From the NCBI GenBank assembly GCA_947473475.1, contig CANJBZ010000015.1, forward strand, positions 1-64,000: 64,000 bases of DNA. The letters are read 5' to 3'. Shown piece by piece: positions 16,365 to 25,105 of the stretch (position 1 is the stretch's first letter; each line of letters starts with the position of its first letter). Source of the DNA: Alphaproteobacteria bacterium. GTDB lineage: Bacteria > Pseudomonadota > Alphaproteobacteria > Micropepsales > Micropepsaceae. Below the pieces are notes generated by a model. It had not been told where the DNA came from. It made no database searches and was given only the letters and a program-made list of their open reading frames with translations. The position numbers and the translations under genes were made by a program.

Positions 16365-17252
16365 ATGCCGCCATCCAAACACATCGAGAGCTTTTCCTAC
16401 GCGACGGAAGAAGACGCGCACTTCAAGCGACTGCTGATCCGCGCCGTAGAGCGCATGACGGGACAACCCTATCTGAAGCGGCTCTATGATGAACACTGGA
16501 CCAATCCCTTACCCGGCGAAAGCTTTTGGGCGGCGGCCTTGCGGCAGCTTGAGCTAAGGGTGGTTTGCAACGACGAGGCGTTGCAGCGCCTTCCCAAAAC
16601 CGGACCGCTGGTTATCGTCGCCAACCATCCCTTCGGCGTGCTGGACGGGCTGATTATCTCTTACCTGGCGTCCCGCGTGCGGGACGACTTCCTGGTACTG
16701 ACCAACAGCGTTCTGTACCAAGCAGAGGAAATACAATCATATTTGCTGCCGATCGATTTTGCCGAAACCAAGGAGGCGCTGGGGACCAATCTGAAATCCC
16801 GCGCCAAGGCTAAGGCCCGTCTGGTGAAGGGTGGCTGCGTTGTGGTCTTTCCCGCGGGCGGGGCCTCCACCGCGCCCAAGCCCTGGAGCAAACGGGCCGT
16901 CGATGCCGAGTGGAAGAATTTCACCGCCAAGCTGATCGTATCGGCCAAAGCGCCGGTGGCGCCGGTCTACTTCGCCGGACAGAACAGCCGCCTTTTCCAG
17001 ATCGCCAGCCATATCAGCATGACGCTGCGCCTCTCGCTGTTTTTCAAAGAGGTCTATGACAAGATCGGTAGCGAGATTCACATTCGCGTCGGCGAGACGA
17101 TCCCTTATACCGACCTGGAAAAATTGGACCGCAAAGATTTGATGGAACACTTGCGCAAAGCAACCTACGCATTAGACACGGATTTGCCGCAGGGCCCCGT
17201 AAAAGGGCGGCGGCCAAGGCGCTCGCATGTTCGCGCGGCGAAGCCCGCATGA
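16365..17252 (+). CDS. PlsC-like lysophospholipid acyltransferase family protein
   Basis: The 295-residue protein carries an acyltransferase block: LVIVANHPFGVLDGLIISYLASR (NHPFGVLDG at 87-95) and a downstream FPAGGAST motif equivalent to the family's substrate-binding FPxGxxS. It resembles the hemolysin-like acyltransferase group (OlsA/PlsC relatives), which transfers acyl chains to lysophospholipid or ornithine lipids. No transmembrane helix is obvious. Its stop overlaps the start of lutA in an ATGA arrangement (17249-17252), which couples it to the lactate genes; this pairing is unexpected. Confidence 0.85.
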   Translation: MPPSKHIESFSYATEEDAHFKRLLIRAVERMTGQPYLKRLYDEHWTNPLPGESFWAAALRQLELRVVCNDEALQRLPKTGPLVIVANHPFGVLDGLIISYLASRVRDDFLVLTNSVLYQAEEIQSYLLPIDFAETKEALGTNLKSRAKAKARLVKGGCVVVFPAGGASTAPKPWSKRAVDAEWKNFTAKLIVSAKAPVAPVYFAGQNSRLFQIASHISMTLRLSLFFKEVYDKIGSEIHIRVGETIPYTDLEKLDRKDLMEHLRKATYALDTDLPQGPVKGRRPRRSHVRAAKPA

Positions 17253-18010
17253 GCGAGCGTCCGCGCGTTGGCCTGCTTGTCACCTGCCTTGCCGATATGT
17301 TTCGGCCGCAAGTGGGATTTGCAGCGGTGCGCTTGCTGGAGCAGGCGGGCTGCGATGTGGACGTGCCGGAGCAAAGCTGCTGCGGCCAGCCGGCCTATAA
17401 TGCCGGCGACGCGAAGGACGCGGCCGCTCTCGCGCGCAACGTCATCGCCACATTTGAACGTTACGACTACGTTGTCGTGCCCTCGGGGTCGTGCGGCGGA
17501 ATGGTGAAGCAGCACTATCCCAAACTGCTGGCAGACGATTCCAAGTGGGGGCCGCGCGCGGAGGCGCTGGCGGAGAAGACGCATGAGCTGTTCTCCTTTC
17601 TGGTCAATGTGCGTGGGATGAAAAGCGTGCAGGCAACCTGCAGCGCCAATGCGGCCTATCACGATTCCTGTTCGTCGCTGCGGGAGATGGGCGTCGGCCC
17701 AGAACCGCGCATGCTGCTGAAATCCGTGGACGGATTAAGCGTTCACGATCTCGCCGAAAAGGAAACCTGCTGCGGCTTCGGCGGTTTTTTCTCCGTGAAA
17801 TATCCGGAAGTGTCCGCGCGTATGGCCGACGACAAAATTGCCGATGCCAAGAAGACAGGAGCCGACACGCTTTTGGCGGGGGACCTTGGCTGCCTGTTGC
17901 ATCTGGCCGGTCGCATCGCACGCAAGGGAGAGCCGTTGCGCGTGCGCCACGCCGCTGAGGTGCTGGCCGGAATGGCCGATACGCCCGCCATCGGTGAGGA
18001 CGAGACATGA
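17249..18010 (+). CDS. lutA: LutA-like Fe-S protein of the LutABC L-lactate oxidation complex
   Basis: The 253-residue protein has two CCG-type domains: SCCGQPAYNAGD with SCGGMVKQHY, and DSCSSLREMG with TCCGFGGFFSVKYP. These Cys-rich motifs bind Fe-S and define LutA/YkgE. LutABC is the cytoplasmic iron-sulfur lactate dehydrogenase of many bacteria. Its start overlaps the acyltransferase stop, and its own stop overlaps the lutB start (ATGA), so the genes are translationally coupled. Confidence 0.92.
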   Translation: MSERPRVGLLVTCLADMFRPQVGFAAVRLLEQAGCDVDVPEQSCCGQPAYNAGDAKDAAALARNVIATFERYDYVVVPSGSCGGMVKQHYPKLLADDSKWGPRAEALAEKTHELFSFLVNVRGMKSVQATCSANAAYHDSCSSLREMGVGPEPRMLLKSVDGLSVHDLAEKETCCGFGGFFSVKYPEVSARMADDKIADAKKTGADTLLAGDLGCLLHLAGRIARKGEPLRVRHAAEVLAGMADTPAIGEDET

Positions 18011-19422
18011 CCACCGACGCGACTGCTTTTCCGCAAGAGGCCAGAGCCGCGCTGACCAATGCGAGGTTGCAAGGGGCGCTGAACCATCTGAAGGAAGGCT
18101 TTCAGGTCAAGCGGGCCAAGGCCTTTGACGCTTACCCCATTCCGTTCGAGTCCCTGCGCGAACAAGGCCGCGCCATCAAGGAAGCCGCACTCTCGCAGCT
18201 TGACGAACTGTTGCTGCAATTCGAGGCGAAGGTCACCGCCAATGGCGGCAAGGTCCATTGGGCGCGCGATGCGGCGGAAGCGCGCGACGTCATTACCCGC
18301 ATTCTGAAGGAGAGCGGCGCCAAAACGGTCACCAAAGGAAAATCCATGGTGACCGAGGAAATCGAACTCAATCCGCATCTAATCGCCAATGGCCTGACAC
18401 CCGTCGAGACGGATCTTGGCGAATACATCATCCAGCTTCGCAACGAGCGGCCGAGCCACATCGTAGCGCCCGCCTTTCACCTGCGCCGCACCGACGTGGA
18501 AGAAAGCTTCCGCGAGGCGCATCAGGCGCTTCCGTCTTCGCGTGTGCTCGACAACCGGCCCGCGCTGGTGTCCGAAGCGCGCGGCATTTTACGCCGCCAT
18601 TTCGAAGCGGCCGATGCAGGCATTACGGGCGCCAATTTCCTCGTTGCCGAAACCGGCAGCGCCATCATTGTCACCAATGAAGGCAATGGCGATCTGACGC
18701 GCCTTTTGCCGCGCACCCATATTGTGGTGACGGGCATCGAGAAGGTCGTGCCGCGTCTTGAGGACGTGTCCATCCTGCTTCGCTTGCTCACGCGCTCGGC
18801 GACGGGGCAGGAAATTACTTCCTACGTCAGCTTCATGAGTGGGCCGAAACACGCGGACGACGCCGATGGGCCGCAGAATTTTCACGTCGTCCTCGTCGAC
18901 AATGGCCGAAGCGCCTTGCTAGGAAGTCCCGTGCGCGAAGTGCTGCAATGCATTCGCTGCGGCGCCTGCATGAATCACTGCCCGGTTTATGGCGCTATCG
19001 GTGGTCACGCCTATGGCGCGACCTATCCGGGACCCTTGGGAGCCGCGCTCGATCCCGGCCTCGACGGGTTGGCCAAGACGTATCACCTGCCCTTCGCGTC
19101 CAGCTTCTGCGGGCGGTGTGAAACCGTTTGTCCGGTCAAAATTCCCCTAACGAAAATCATGCGCTTTTGGCGCAACGAATCCTTCTCGCGCGGCATTCCA
19201 GCGTCGTCCTTTAACCGCGGTTTGAAGCTCTGGGCCTGGGCTGCGCGGCGTCCCGCGCTATACCGGACATTCGCGTCCCTCGCTGCTCGCGTCATGCGGA
19301 TGATTGCCGGCAAGAGTGGCCGCGTGCGGTCGTTACCGTTCCTCACAGGCTGGTTCATTGTCCGCGATCTCGCAAAACCCGCGTCCGAAAGTTTTCAGTC
19401 GCAATGGCGACGGCGGCCATGA
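18007..19422 (+). CDS. lutB: LutB-like iron-sulfur protein
   Basis: The 471-residue protein has an N-terminal LUD domain (residues about 60-300, with HIVAPAFHLRRTDVEESF and ETGSAIIVTNEGNGDL). Two 4Fe-4S clusters follow, with motifs CIRCGACMNHCPVYG and CGRCETVCPVKIPL. Together this is the LutB/YkgF architecture. It probably passes electrons within the LutABC complex. The coding sequence overlaps lutA at the start (ATGA) and lutC at the end (ATGA). Confidence 0.93.
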   Translation: MTTDATAFPQEARAALTNARLQGALNHLKEGFQVKRAKAFDAYPIPFESLREQGRAIKEAALSQLDELLLQFEAKVTANGGKVHWARDAAEARDVITRILKESGAKTVTKGKSMVTEEIELNPHLIANGLTPVETDLGEYIIQLRNERPSHIVAPAFHLRRTDVEESFREAHQALPSSRVLDNRPALVSEARGILRRHFEAADAGITGANFLVAETGSAIIVTNEGNGDLTRLLPRTHIVVTGIEKVVPRLEDVSILLRLLTRSATGQEITSYVSFMSGPKHADDADGPQNFHVVLVDNGRSALLGSPVREVLQCIRCGACMNHCPVYGAIGGHAYGATYPGPLGAALDPGLDGLAKTYHLPFASSFCGRCETVCPVKIPLTKIMRFWRNESFSRGIPASSFNRGLKLWAWAARRPALYRTFASLAARVMRMIAGKSGRVRSLPFLTGWFIVRDLAKPASESFQSQWRRRP

Positions 19423-20027
19423 GCAGTGCGCGCGATTTCATCCTCGGCAATCTCGCGAAGGGACGCTCGGCGGTTACGCCGGTTCCCGATTATGCGCTGC
19501 CCGGCTGGACCTACGACGTACCGGAACATTTCATCGCCAAAGCCAAACTCAGCGTGGCGGATGTCCACACCATCGCCGCGCCGGACGATGCGCCCGAGGC
19601 CATATTGTCGATTCTTGCGGCGCAGGGATTGCTGCCGCGGCTGCACCTCCCGAAAGTCTCGCCACTGAATGCGCTACCGTGGCATCGCGCGCCGGGCCTT
19701 TCCGTCGTATCCGAGCCGCCCACCGGCGCCGATAGCGCCTTTTCGCGGGCCGATTATGGCATCGCCGAAACGGGCACGCTGGTATTTTTCTCTGCGCCGC
19801 AGAGTGCATCGTCCTGGCATTATCGTCCTGGACGCGAATTCGTGCTGCTGCCCCGCGATAGCATCGTGCCGCGCCTTGAAGACATCATCGCACACGTTCG
19901 GTCGCGGGGCGGCATGCCGGCCACCCTAAACCTTGTAACCGGGCCATCCCGCACGGCCGATATCGAGCAAACCATTGAGCTTGGGGCGCATGGCCCGCGC
20001 GCACTCGACATTCTGATCGTGGGCTGA
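19419..20027 (+). CDS. lutC: LutC-like LUD-domain protein
   Basis: The 202-residue LUD protein starts at the ATG at 19419, which overlaps the lutB stop codon (ATGA); the earlier in-frame ATG at 19404 is less likely. Family motifs include ADYGIAETGTLVFFS, LPRDSIVPRLEDIIAHV and the C-terminal GPSRTADIEQTIELGAHGPRALDILIVG. It completes the LutABC set. No lactate permease or lut-type GntR regulator is seen next to it. Confidence 0.92.
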   Translation: MSSARDFILGNLAKGRSAVTPVPDYALPGWTYDVPEHFIAKAKLSVADVHTIAAPDDAPEAILSILAAQGLLPRLHLPKVSPLNALPWHRAPGLSVVSEPPTGADSAFSRADYGIAETGTLVFFSAPQSASSWHYRPGREFVLLPRDSIVPRLEDIIAHVRSRGGMPATLNLVTGPSRTADIEQTIELGAHGPRALDILIVG

Positions 20028-20196
20028 CGCACAAATTTTCACAATTCGTTAGCGATGTTGGGCACTCAGGCGGTGCCGGATTAAACCGCACGTTAATGTC
20101 ACACGCCTATTCTGCCGCCGAATTCCACGGCTTAGCGGAAGGCAACGACACGCGTGCGGCACGTCCGGTCCCCATCGATAATGTTTTGCAGCGAGC

Positions 20197-21327
<1,131 letters not shown>

Positions 21328-21390
21328 GCCGATTGGCCATCGCCCTCTCATTGGGGTAAGCCTTGCGTGGTTGCCCATGCGCGGTTTAGA

Positions 21391-21490
21391 GCGCAATCCG
21401 GCGAAGTGGACGCCGGTTCGTCGTTAGATTGCGCGCCAAACTAAGAAATCTAGAGCATGATCGGATTCCTTTTGATCGGATCATGCTCTA
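21391..21490. repeat. pair of intergenic palindromes (dispersed-repeat type)
   Basis: The first hairpin has outer arms GCGCAATC / GATTGCGC (21391-21398 and 21427-21434) and inner arms CCGGCG / CGCCGG. The second has perfect 12-base arms TAGAGCATGATC / GATCATGCTCTA (21451-21462 and 21479-21490). Palindromes of this kind recur between genes in many alphaproteobacterial genomes. It sits between the kinase and the MFS gene and may also end kinase transcription, though no T-run follows. Confidence 0.75.
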
Positions 21491-21524
21491 GTAAACAGAG
21501 CCGCCGCGAGATGCCGCAGCCTTC

Positions 21525-22799
21525 ATGTCCGTCGAATCCACGCCAGACGAATCGGCTCTGCCCGCCTGGCTGAGGCCGCTTCCGCGCGTGTTCCGGCACC
21601 GGAACTACCGTCTGTTCTACGCCGGCCAGGGCATTGCCCTGATTGGCGCGTGGATTCAGACGGTGGCGCTTTCCTGGCTCGTATACCGGCTGACCCATTC
21701 GGTGTTTTTGTTGGGGGCCGTCACCTTTGCCACGCAGGCGCCGATTTTCTTCATTGCTCCGTTCGGGGGCGCGATTGCCGACCGTTATGACCGGCGCACC
21801 GTTTTTATGGTCACGCGCGCGCTGTGCATGGTGCAATCGATCGTCCTAACGGCCATGACATATTCCAATTCCATCGGCATCGGCACTATCCTGGTGCTTG
21901 CGCTCATTCTCGGCCTTATCACGGCGGTCGAGACGCCGGTGCGGCAGTCGTTCACCGTCGATATGGTGGGACGCGAAGATTTACGTCAGGCCATCGCCTT
22001 CAACGCGATGCTGTTCAACTTCGCGCGCACGGTCGGGCCTGCGGTGGGCGGGCTGATCGTAGCTTCCTTGGGTGAAGGGCTCTGCTTCCTGCTGAACACA
22101 ATCTCTTACGCCGCCGTTTTGAGCAGCCTGTTTGCGATGAAGACGCGGTCCAAAATCACGAAATCCCATACGCATCCTTGGCACGACCTGAAGGAAGGCT
22201 TTCGCTACCTCATCCACCATCCGCATCTGCGCATGGTGCTCTTCCTTTCGGCCATGTGCTCCTGCTTTGGTACCTCCTACCTCGCGCTGATGCCTGCGTT
22301 TGCACAAGACATCCTGCATGAAGGGGCCGACGGACTCGGTTACCTGATCAGTGCCTTTGGCATCGGCGCCATAGTTGGCGCGATCGTGGTGTCTCGCTTG
22401 CCGGAGCGCCGGCTTGCCCTGATGCCGACCGTGACCGCCGTATTGCTCGGGGCAAGCCTCGTCGCGTTCGCGAACACAAGCACCATATGGCTGGCCTTGC
22501 TTCTCGTTCTGCCCACGGGGTTCGGTTATCTTGGCGTGGCCGTTTCCAGCAACACGCAGGTGCAGACGCTATCGGACGATGCGATGCTCGGACGAACGAT
22601 GTCCTTCTACGCCATGGGGTCCCTTGGAACCCCGCCTTTCGGCGCGCTGCTGCTGGGTTATGTGTCCGATCTCATCGGTGTGCGGGGCGCCTTCATGCTG
22701 AGCGGCGCGATTTGTCTTATCGCTGCCGGGATTTCCCTGATGAGCCTGCGCCGGCGCGGGTTTCTGCAACCGGTTGTCCGCGAAAACGCTCAACCATGA
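21525..22799 (+). CDS. MFS transporter (EntS-like exporter family)
   Basis: The 424-residue protein has twelve predicted membrane helices. It matches the EntS/DUF894 exporter group: VFRHRNYRLFYAGQGIALIGAWIQTVALSWLVY at the N-terminus, the loop motif GGAIADRYDRRTV, then VETPVRQSFTVDMVGREDLRQAIAFNAMLFNFARTVGPAVGG. Members export siderophores, drugs and other small molecules. Its stop overlaps the ATG of the first GT41 gene in an ATGA arrangement, so it is probably co-translated with that five-gene array; what it exports is unknown. Confidence 0.9.
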   Translation: MSVESTPDESALPAWLRPLPRVFRHRNYRLFYAGQGIALIGAWIQTVALSWLVYRLTHSVFLLGAVTFATQAPIFFIAPFGGAIADRYDRRTVFMVTRALCMVQSIVLTAMTYSNSIGIGTILVLALILGLITAVETPVRQSFTVDMVGREDLRQAIAFNAMLFNFARTVGPAVGGLIVASLGEGLCFLLNTISYAAVLSSLFAMKTRSKITKSHTHPWHDLKEGFRYLIHHPHLRMVLFLSAMCSCFGTSYLALMPAFAQDILHEGADGLGYLISAFGIGAIVGAIVVSRLPERRLALMPTVTAVLLGASLVAFANTSTIWLALLLVLPTGFGYLGVAVSSNTQVQTLSDDAMLGRTMSFYAMGSLGTPPFGALLLGYVSDLIGVRGAFMLSGAICLIAAGISLMSLRRRGFLQPVVRENAQP

Positions 22800-25105
22800 T
22801 GGGCGGGGCGCCGGCAGCCGAACTGGTACGCAAGCTGCAGACCGCGGTTGCACTGCATCGCGACGGGCGGCTCGACGAGGCCGAGCGGTTTTATCGCGAG
22901 GTGATCCAGCAAGCCCCCGCGCAGCCCGATGCGCTGCATTTTCTCGGCGTGTTGGAAGGTCAGCGTGGACGACACGACGCGGCCCTTATGCTCATGGAGC
23001 GGGCTATCGCCATAAATCCGCGCCTGACCGCGGCGCTCTACAATCGCGCCAATCTGTTGCGCGAGTTGGGCCGGCGGGAAGACGCCCTGGCAGGATACAG
23101 CGCGGCACTGGCCGTCAAGCCGGACAACGCGGCGGCGCTGAACAATCGCGGCGCCGTTCTGGACGAGCTTGGGCGGCATGAGGATGCCATCGCCGATTTC
23201 GATCGTGTTCTGAGACTGCAGCCCGCCCACGCCGATGCGCATGTGAATCGCGGCAATGCCCTGCAGGCCCTCTCCCGCTTCGATGCGGCTCTGGCTGGTT
23301 ATGAACGCGCGCTCGCATTGGAACCAGGCAATGTCGCGGCGATCTATGGCAAAGCCAATGTGTTGGCCAGCGTTGGACGCGGCAGCGAAGCCCTTGCCGC
23401 CTACGACCGCGCACTCGCCTTGGGCGGCGAAAATGCGGACGTGCTCAGCAACCGCGCAAACCTGCTCGGAAACCTGCATCGGATCGATGCGGCGCTCGAC
23501 AGTTTTGCCCGCGCCATCGCGGCGGCGCCGGACCGCGTTGAACCGTATACCAATCGCGCGGTTGTCCTGATGCACGCATCACGGTTTGAGGAAGCGCGAA
23601 TGGACTACGAGCGCGCTCTGGCGATCAAACCGAACCACGAACCGGCGCTTTATGGACGAGGATCGGCGCTGATCGAACTCAACCGGCACGACGAGGCAAT
23701 CGCGGCTTTGCGCGAACTGGTGCAGCGCAATCCGGATTACCCGTATGCGCAGGGCATGCTGGTGCATGCTCAAAAGACGGCGTGCGATTGGCGTGATCCA
23801 GCCGCGGAAAGCGCGATGGTAGATGCCATCCGCGCCGGCAAACGCGTGGCAAGCCCGCTGACGCTGCTGGCGGCTTCGGACTCGGCGTCGGCGAAGCTTC
23901 TCTGCTCGCAAATTCTGGTGCGCGACAAGTACAGCGGGCCCTACCGCAGTCTCTGGAGCGGCGAGGCATTCCACCATGACCGCATTCGCATCGGCTATCT
24001 TTCGGCGGATTTGCGCGTTCATCCGGTGGCGACTCTGATGGCCGGTGTTTTCGAGCACCATGACCGTTCGCGTTTCGACACCATCGCGTTCTCCTACGGG
24101 GCCGGCGATGGCAGCGCGATGCGCGCGCGGCTCGTGCAATGTTTTACGCGCTTTCACGACATAGGCGGCTTAAGCGACGATGACGCCGCAGCCCTCATCC
24201 GCAAGAGCGAAATCGACATCCTCATCGATCTGACGGGCTTTACGGCGAGCGCCCGCACCGGAATTCTCGCGCTCCGCCCAGCGCCCGTACAGATCAACTA
24301 TCTTGGTTTTGCCGGTACCATGGGCGCACCCTTCGCGGATTATATCCTCGCCGATCGCATCGTGATCCCAGAGGCGCAAAAGCCGACCTACACCGAGAAG
24401 GTGGTTTACTTGCCCGGCTCCTATCTTCCGCACGATAGGACGCGGCGTATCGCCCCGGCGCCGTCCCGGGCCCAAGCCGGACTGCCCGAGGGCGCGTTTG
24501 TGTTCGCCTCCTTCAACAACAGCTTCAAATTGGCCCCTGCCACATTCGACGTCTGGATGCGGCTTCTGAAGGCGGTGGAGGGAAGCGTGCTGTGGCTGTC
24601 CGCGCCAAATCCCGCCGCCATCCGCAACCTGCAGCGGGAAGCGGAAGCCCGAGGCGTCAGCGCGGCCCGGCTGATCTTCGCCGCACGCGTGCCCGCGCCG
24701 GAAGATCACCTCGCACGGCTCGGGCTCGCCGATCTTTTTCTGGACACGCTTCCGTACAATGCTCATACCACCGCCATGGACGCTTTATGGGCCGGACTGC
24801 CGGTGCTCACGGCAATTGGGGAAAGTTTCGCGGGCCGCGTGGCGGCCAGCCTGCTTCATGCAGCCGAATTGCCCGAACTGGTGTGTGAATCGCTGGTTTC
24901 TTATGAGGCCGCGGCGCTGGCGCTGGCACGCAATCCAGGCCAGCTCGCAACTATCAGAGAAAAGCTGGCGGCCAATCGCGCCCGGTGCTCGCTGTTCGAC
25001 ACGGAGCGTTTCACGCGTGGTCTCGAGCGTGCGTACGGCGCGATGTGGCAACGCACCCAGCGCGGCCTGCCGCCCGAAAGCTTTGACGTAGAAGTCCTAC
25101 CATGA
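22796..25105 (+). CDS. TPR - O-GlcNAc-transferase-like (GT41/SPINDLY) protein, copy 1 of 5
   Basis: The start at 22796 (MMGGAPAAELVRKLQ) overlaps the MFS stop and gives 769 residues; the frame is open further upstream inside the MFS gene but that part is not native. About nine TPRs (residues 10-340, repeats such as ALYNRANLLRELGRREDALAGYSAALAVKPDN) lead into the GT41 domain from about residue 393 (RIRIGYLSADLRVHPVATL). The His equivalent to human OGT His498 is at about 409, Lys equivalent to Lys842 at about 578 (FNNSFK), and Asp equivalent to Asp925 at about 662. This predicts a UDP-sugar-dependent transferase acting on proteins; sugar and target are unknown. Confidence 0.93.
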   Translation: MMGGAPAAELVRKLQTAVALHRDGRLDEAERFYREVIQQAPAQPDALHFLGVLEGQRGRHDAALMLMERAIAINPRLTAALYNRANLLRELGRREDALAGYSAALAVKPDNAAALNNRGAVLDELGRHEDAIADFDRVLRLQPAHADAHVNRGNALQALSRFDAALAGYERALALEPGNVAAIYGKANVLASVGRGSEALAAYDRALALGGENADVLSNRANLLGNLHRIDAALDSFARAIAAAPDRVEPYTNRAVVLMHASRFEEARMDYERALAIKPNHEPALYGRGSALIELNRHDEAIAALRELVQRNPDYPYAQGMLVHAQKTACDWRDPAAESAMVDAIRAGKRVASPLTLLAASDSASAKLLCSQILVRDKYSGPYRSLWSGEAFHHDRIRIGYLSADLRVHPVATLMAGVFEHHDRSRFDTIAFSYGAGDGSAMRARLVQCFTRFHDIGGLSDDDAAALIRKSEIDILIDLTGFTASARTGILALRPAPVQINYLGFAGTMGAPFADYILADRIVIPEAQKPTYTEKVVYLPGSYLPHDRTRRIAPAPSRAQAGLPEGAFVFASFNNSFKLAPATFDVWMRLLKAVEGSVLWLSAPNPAAIRNLQREAEARGVSAARLIFAARVPAPEDHLARLGLADLFLDTLPYNAHTTAMDALWAGLPVLTAIGESFAGRVAASLLHAAELPELVCESLVSYEAAALALARNPGQLATIREKLAANRARCSLFDTERFTRGLERAYGAMWQRTQRGLPPESFDVEVLP

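Noticed and set aside
22487-22795. Upstream extension of GT41 copy 1 frame
   Set aside because: The segment lies inside the MFS gene; the coupled start at 22796 gives a TPR-first protein as in the other copies.
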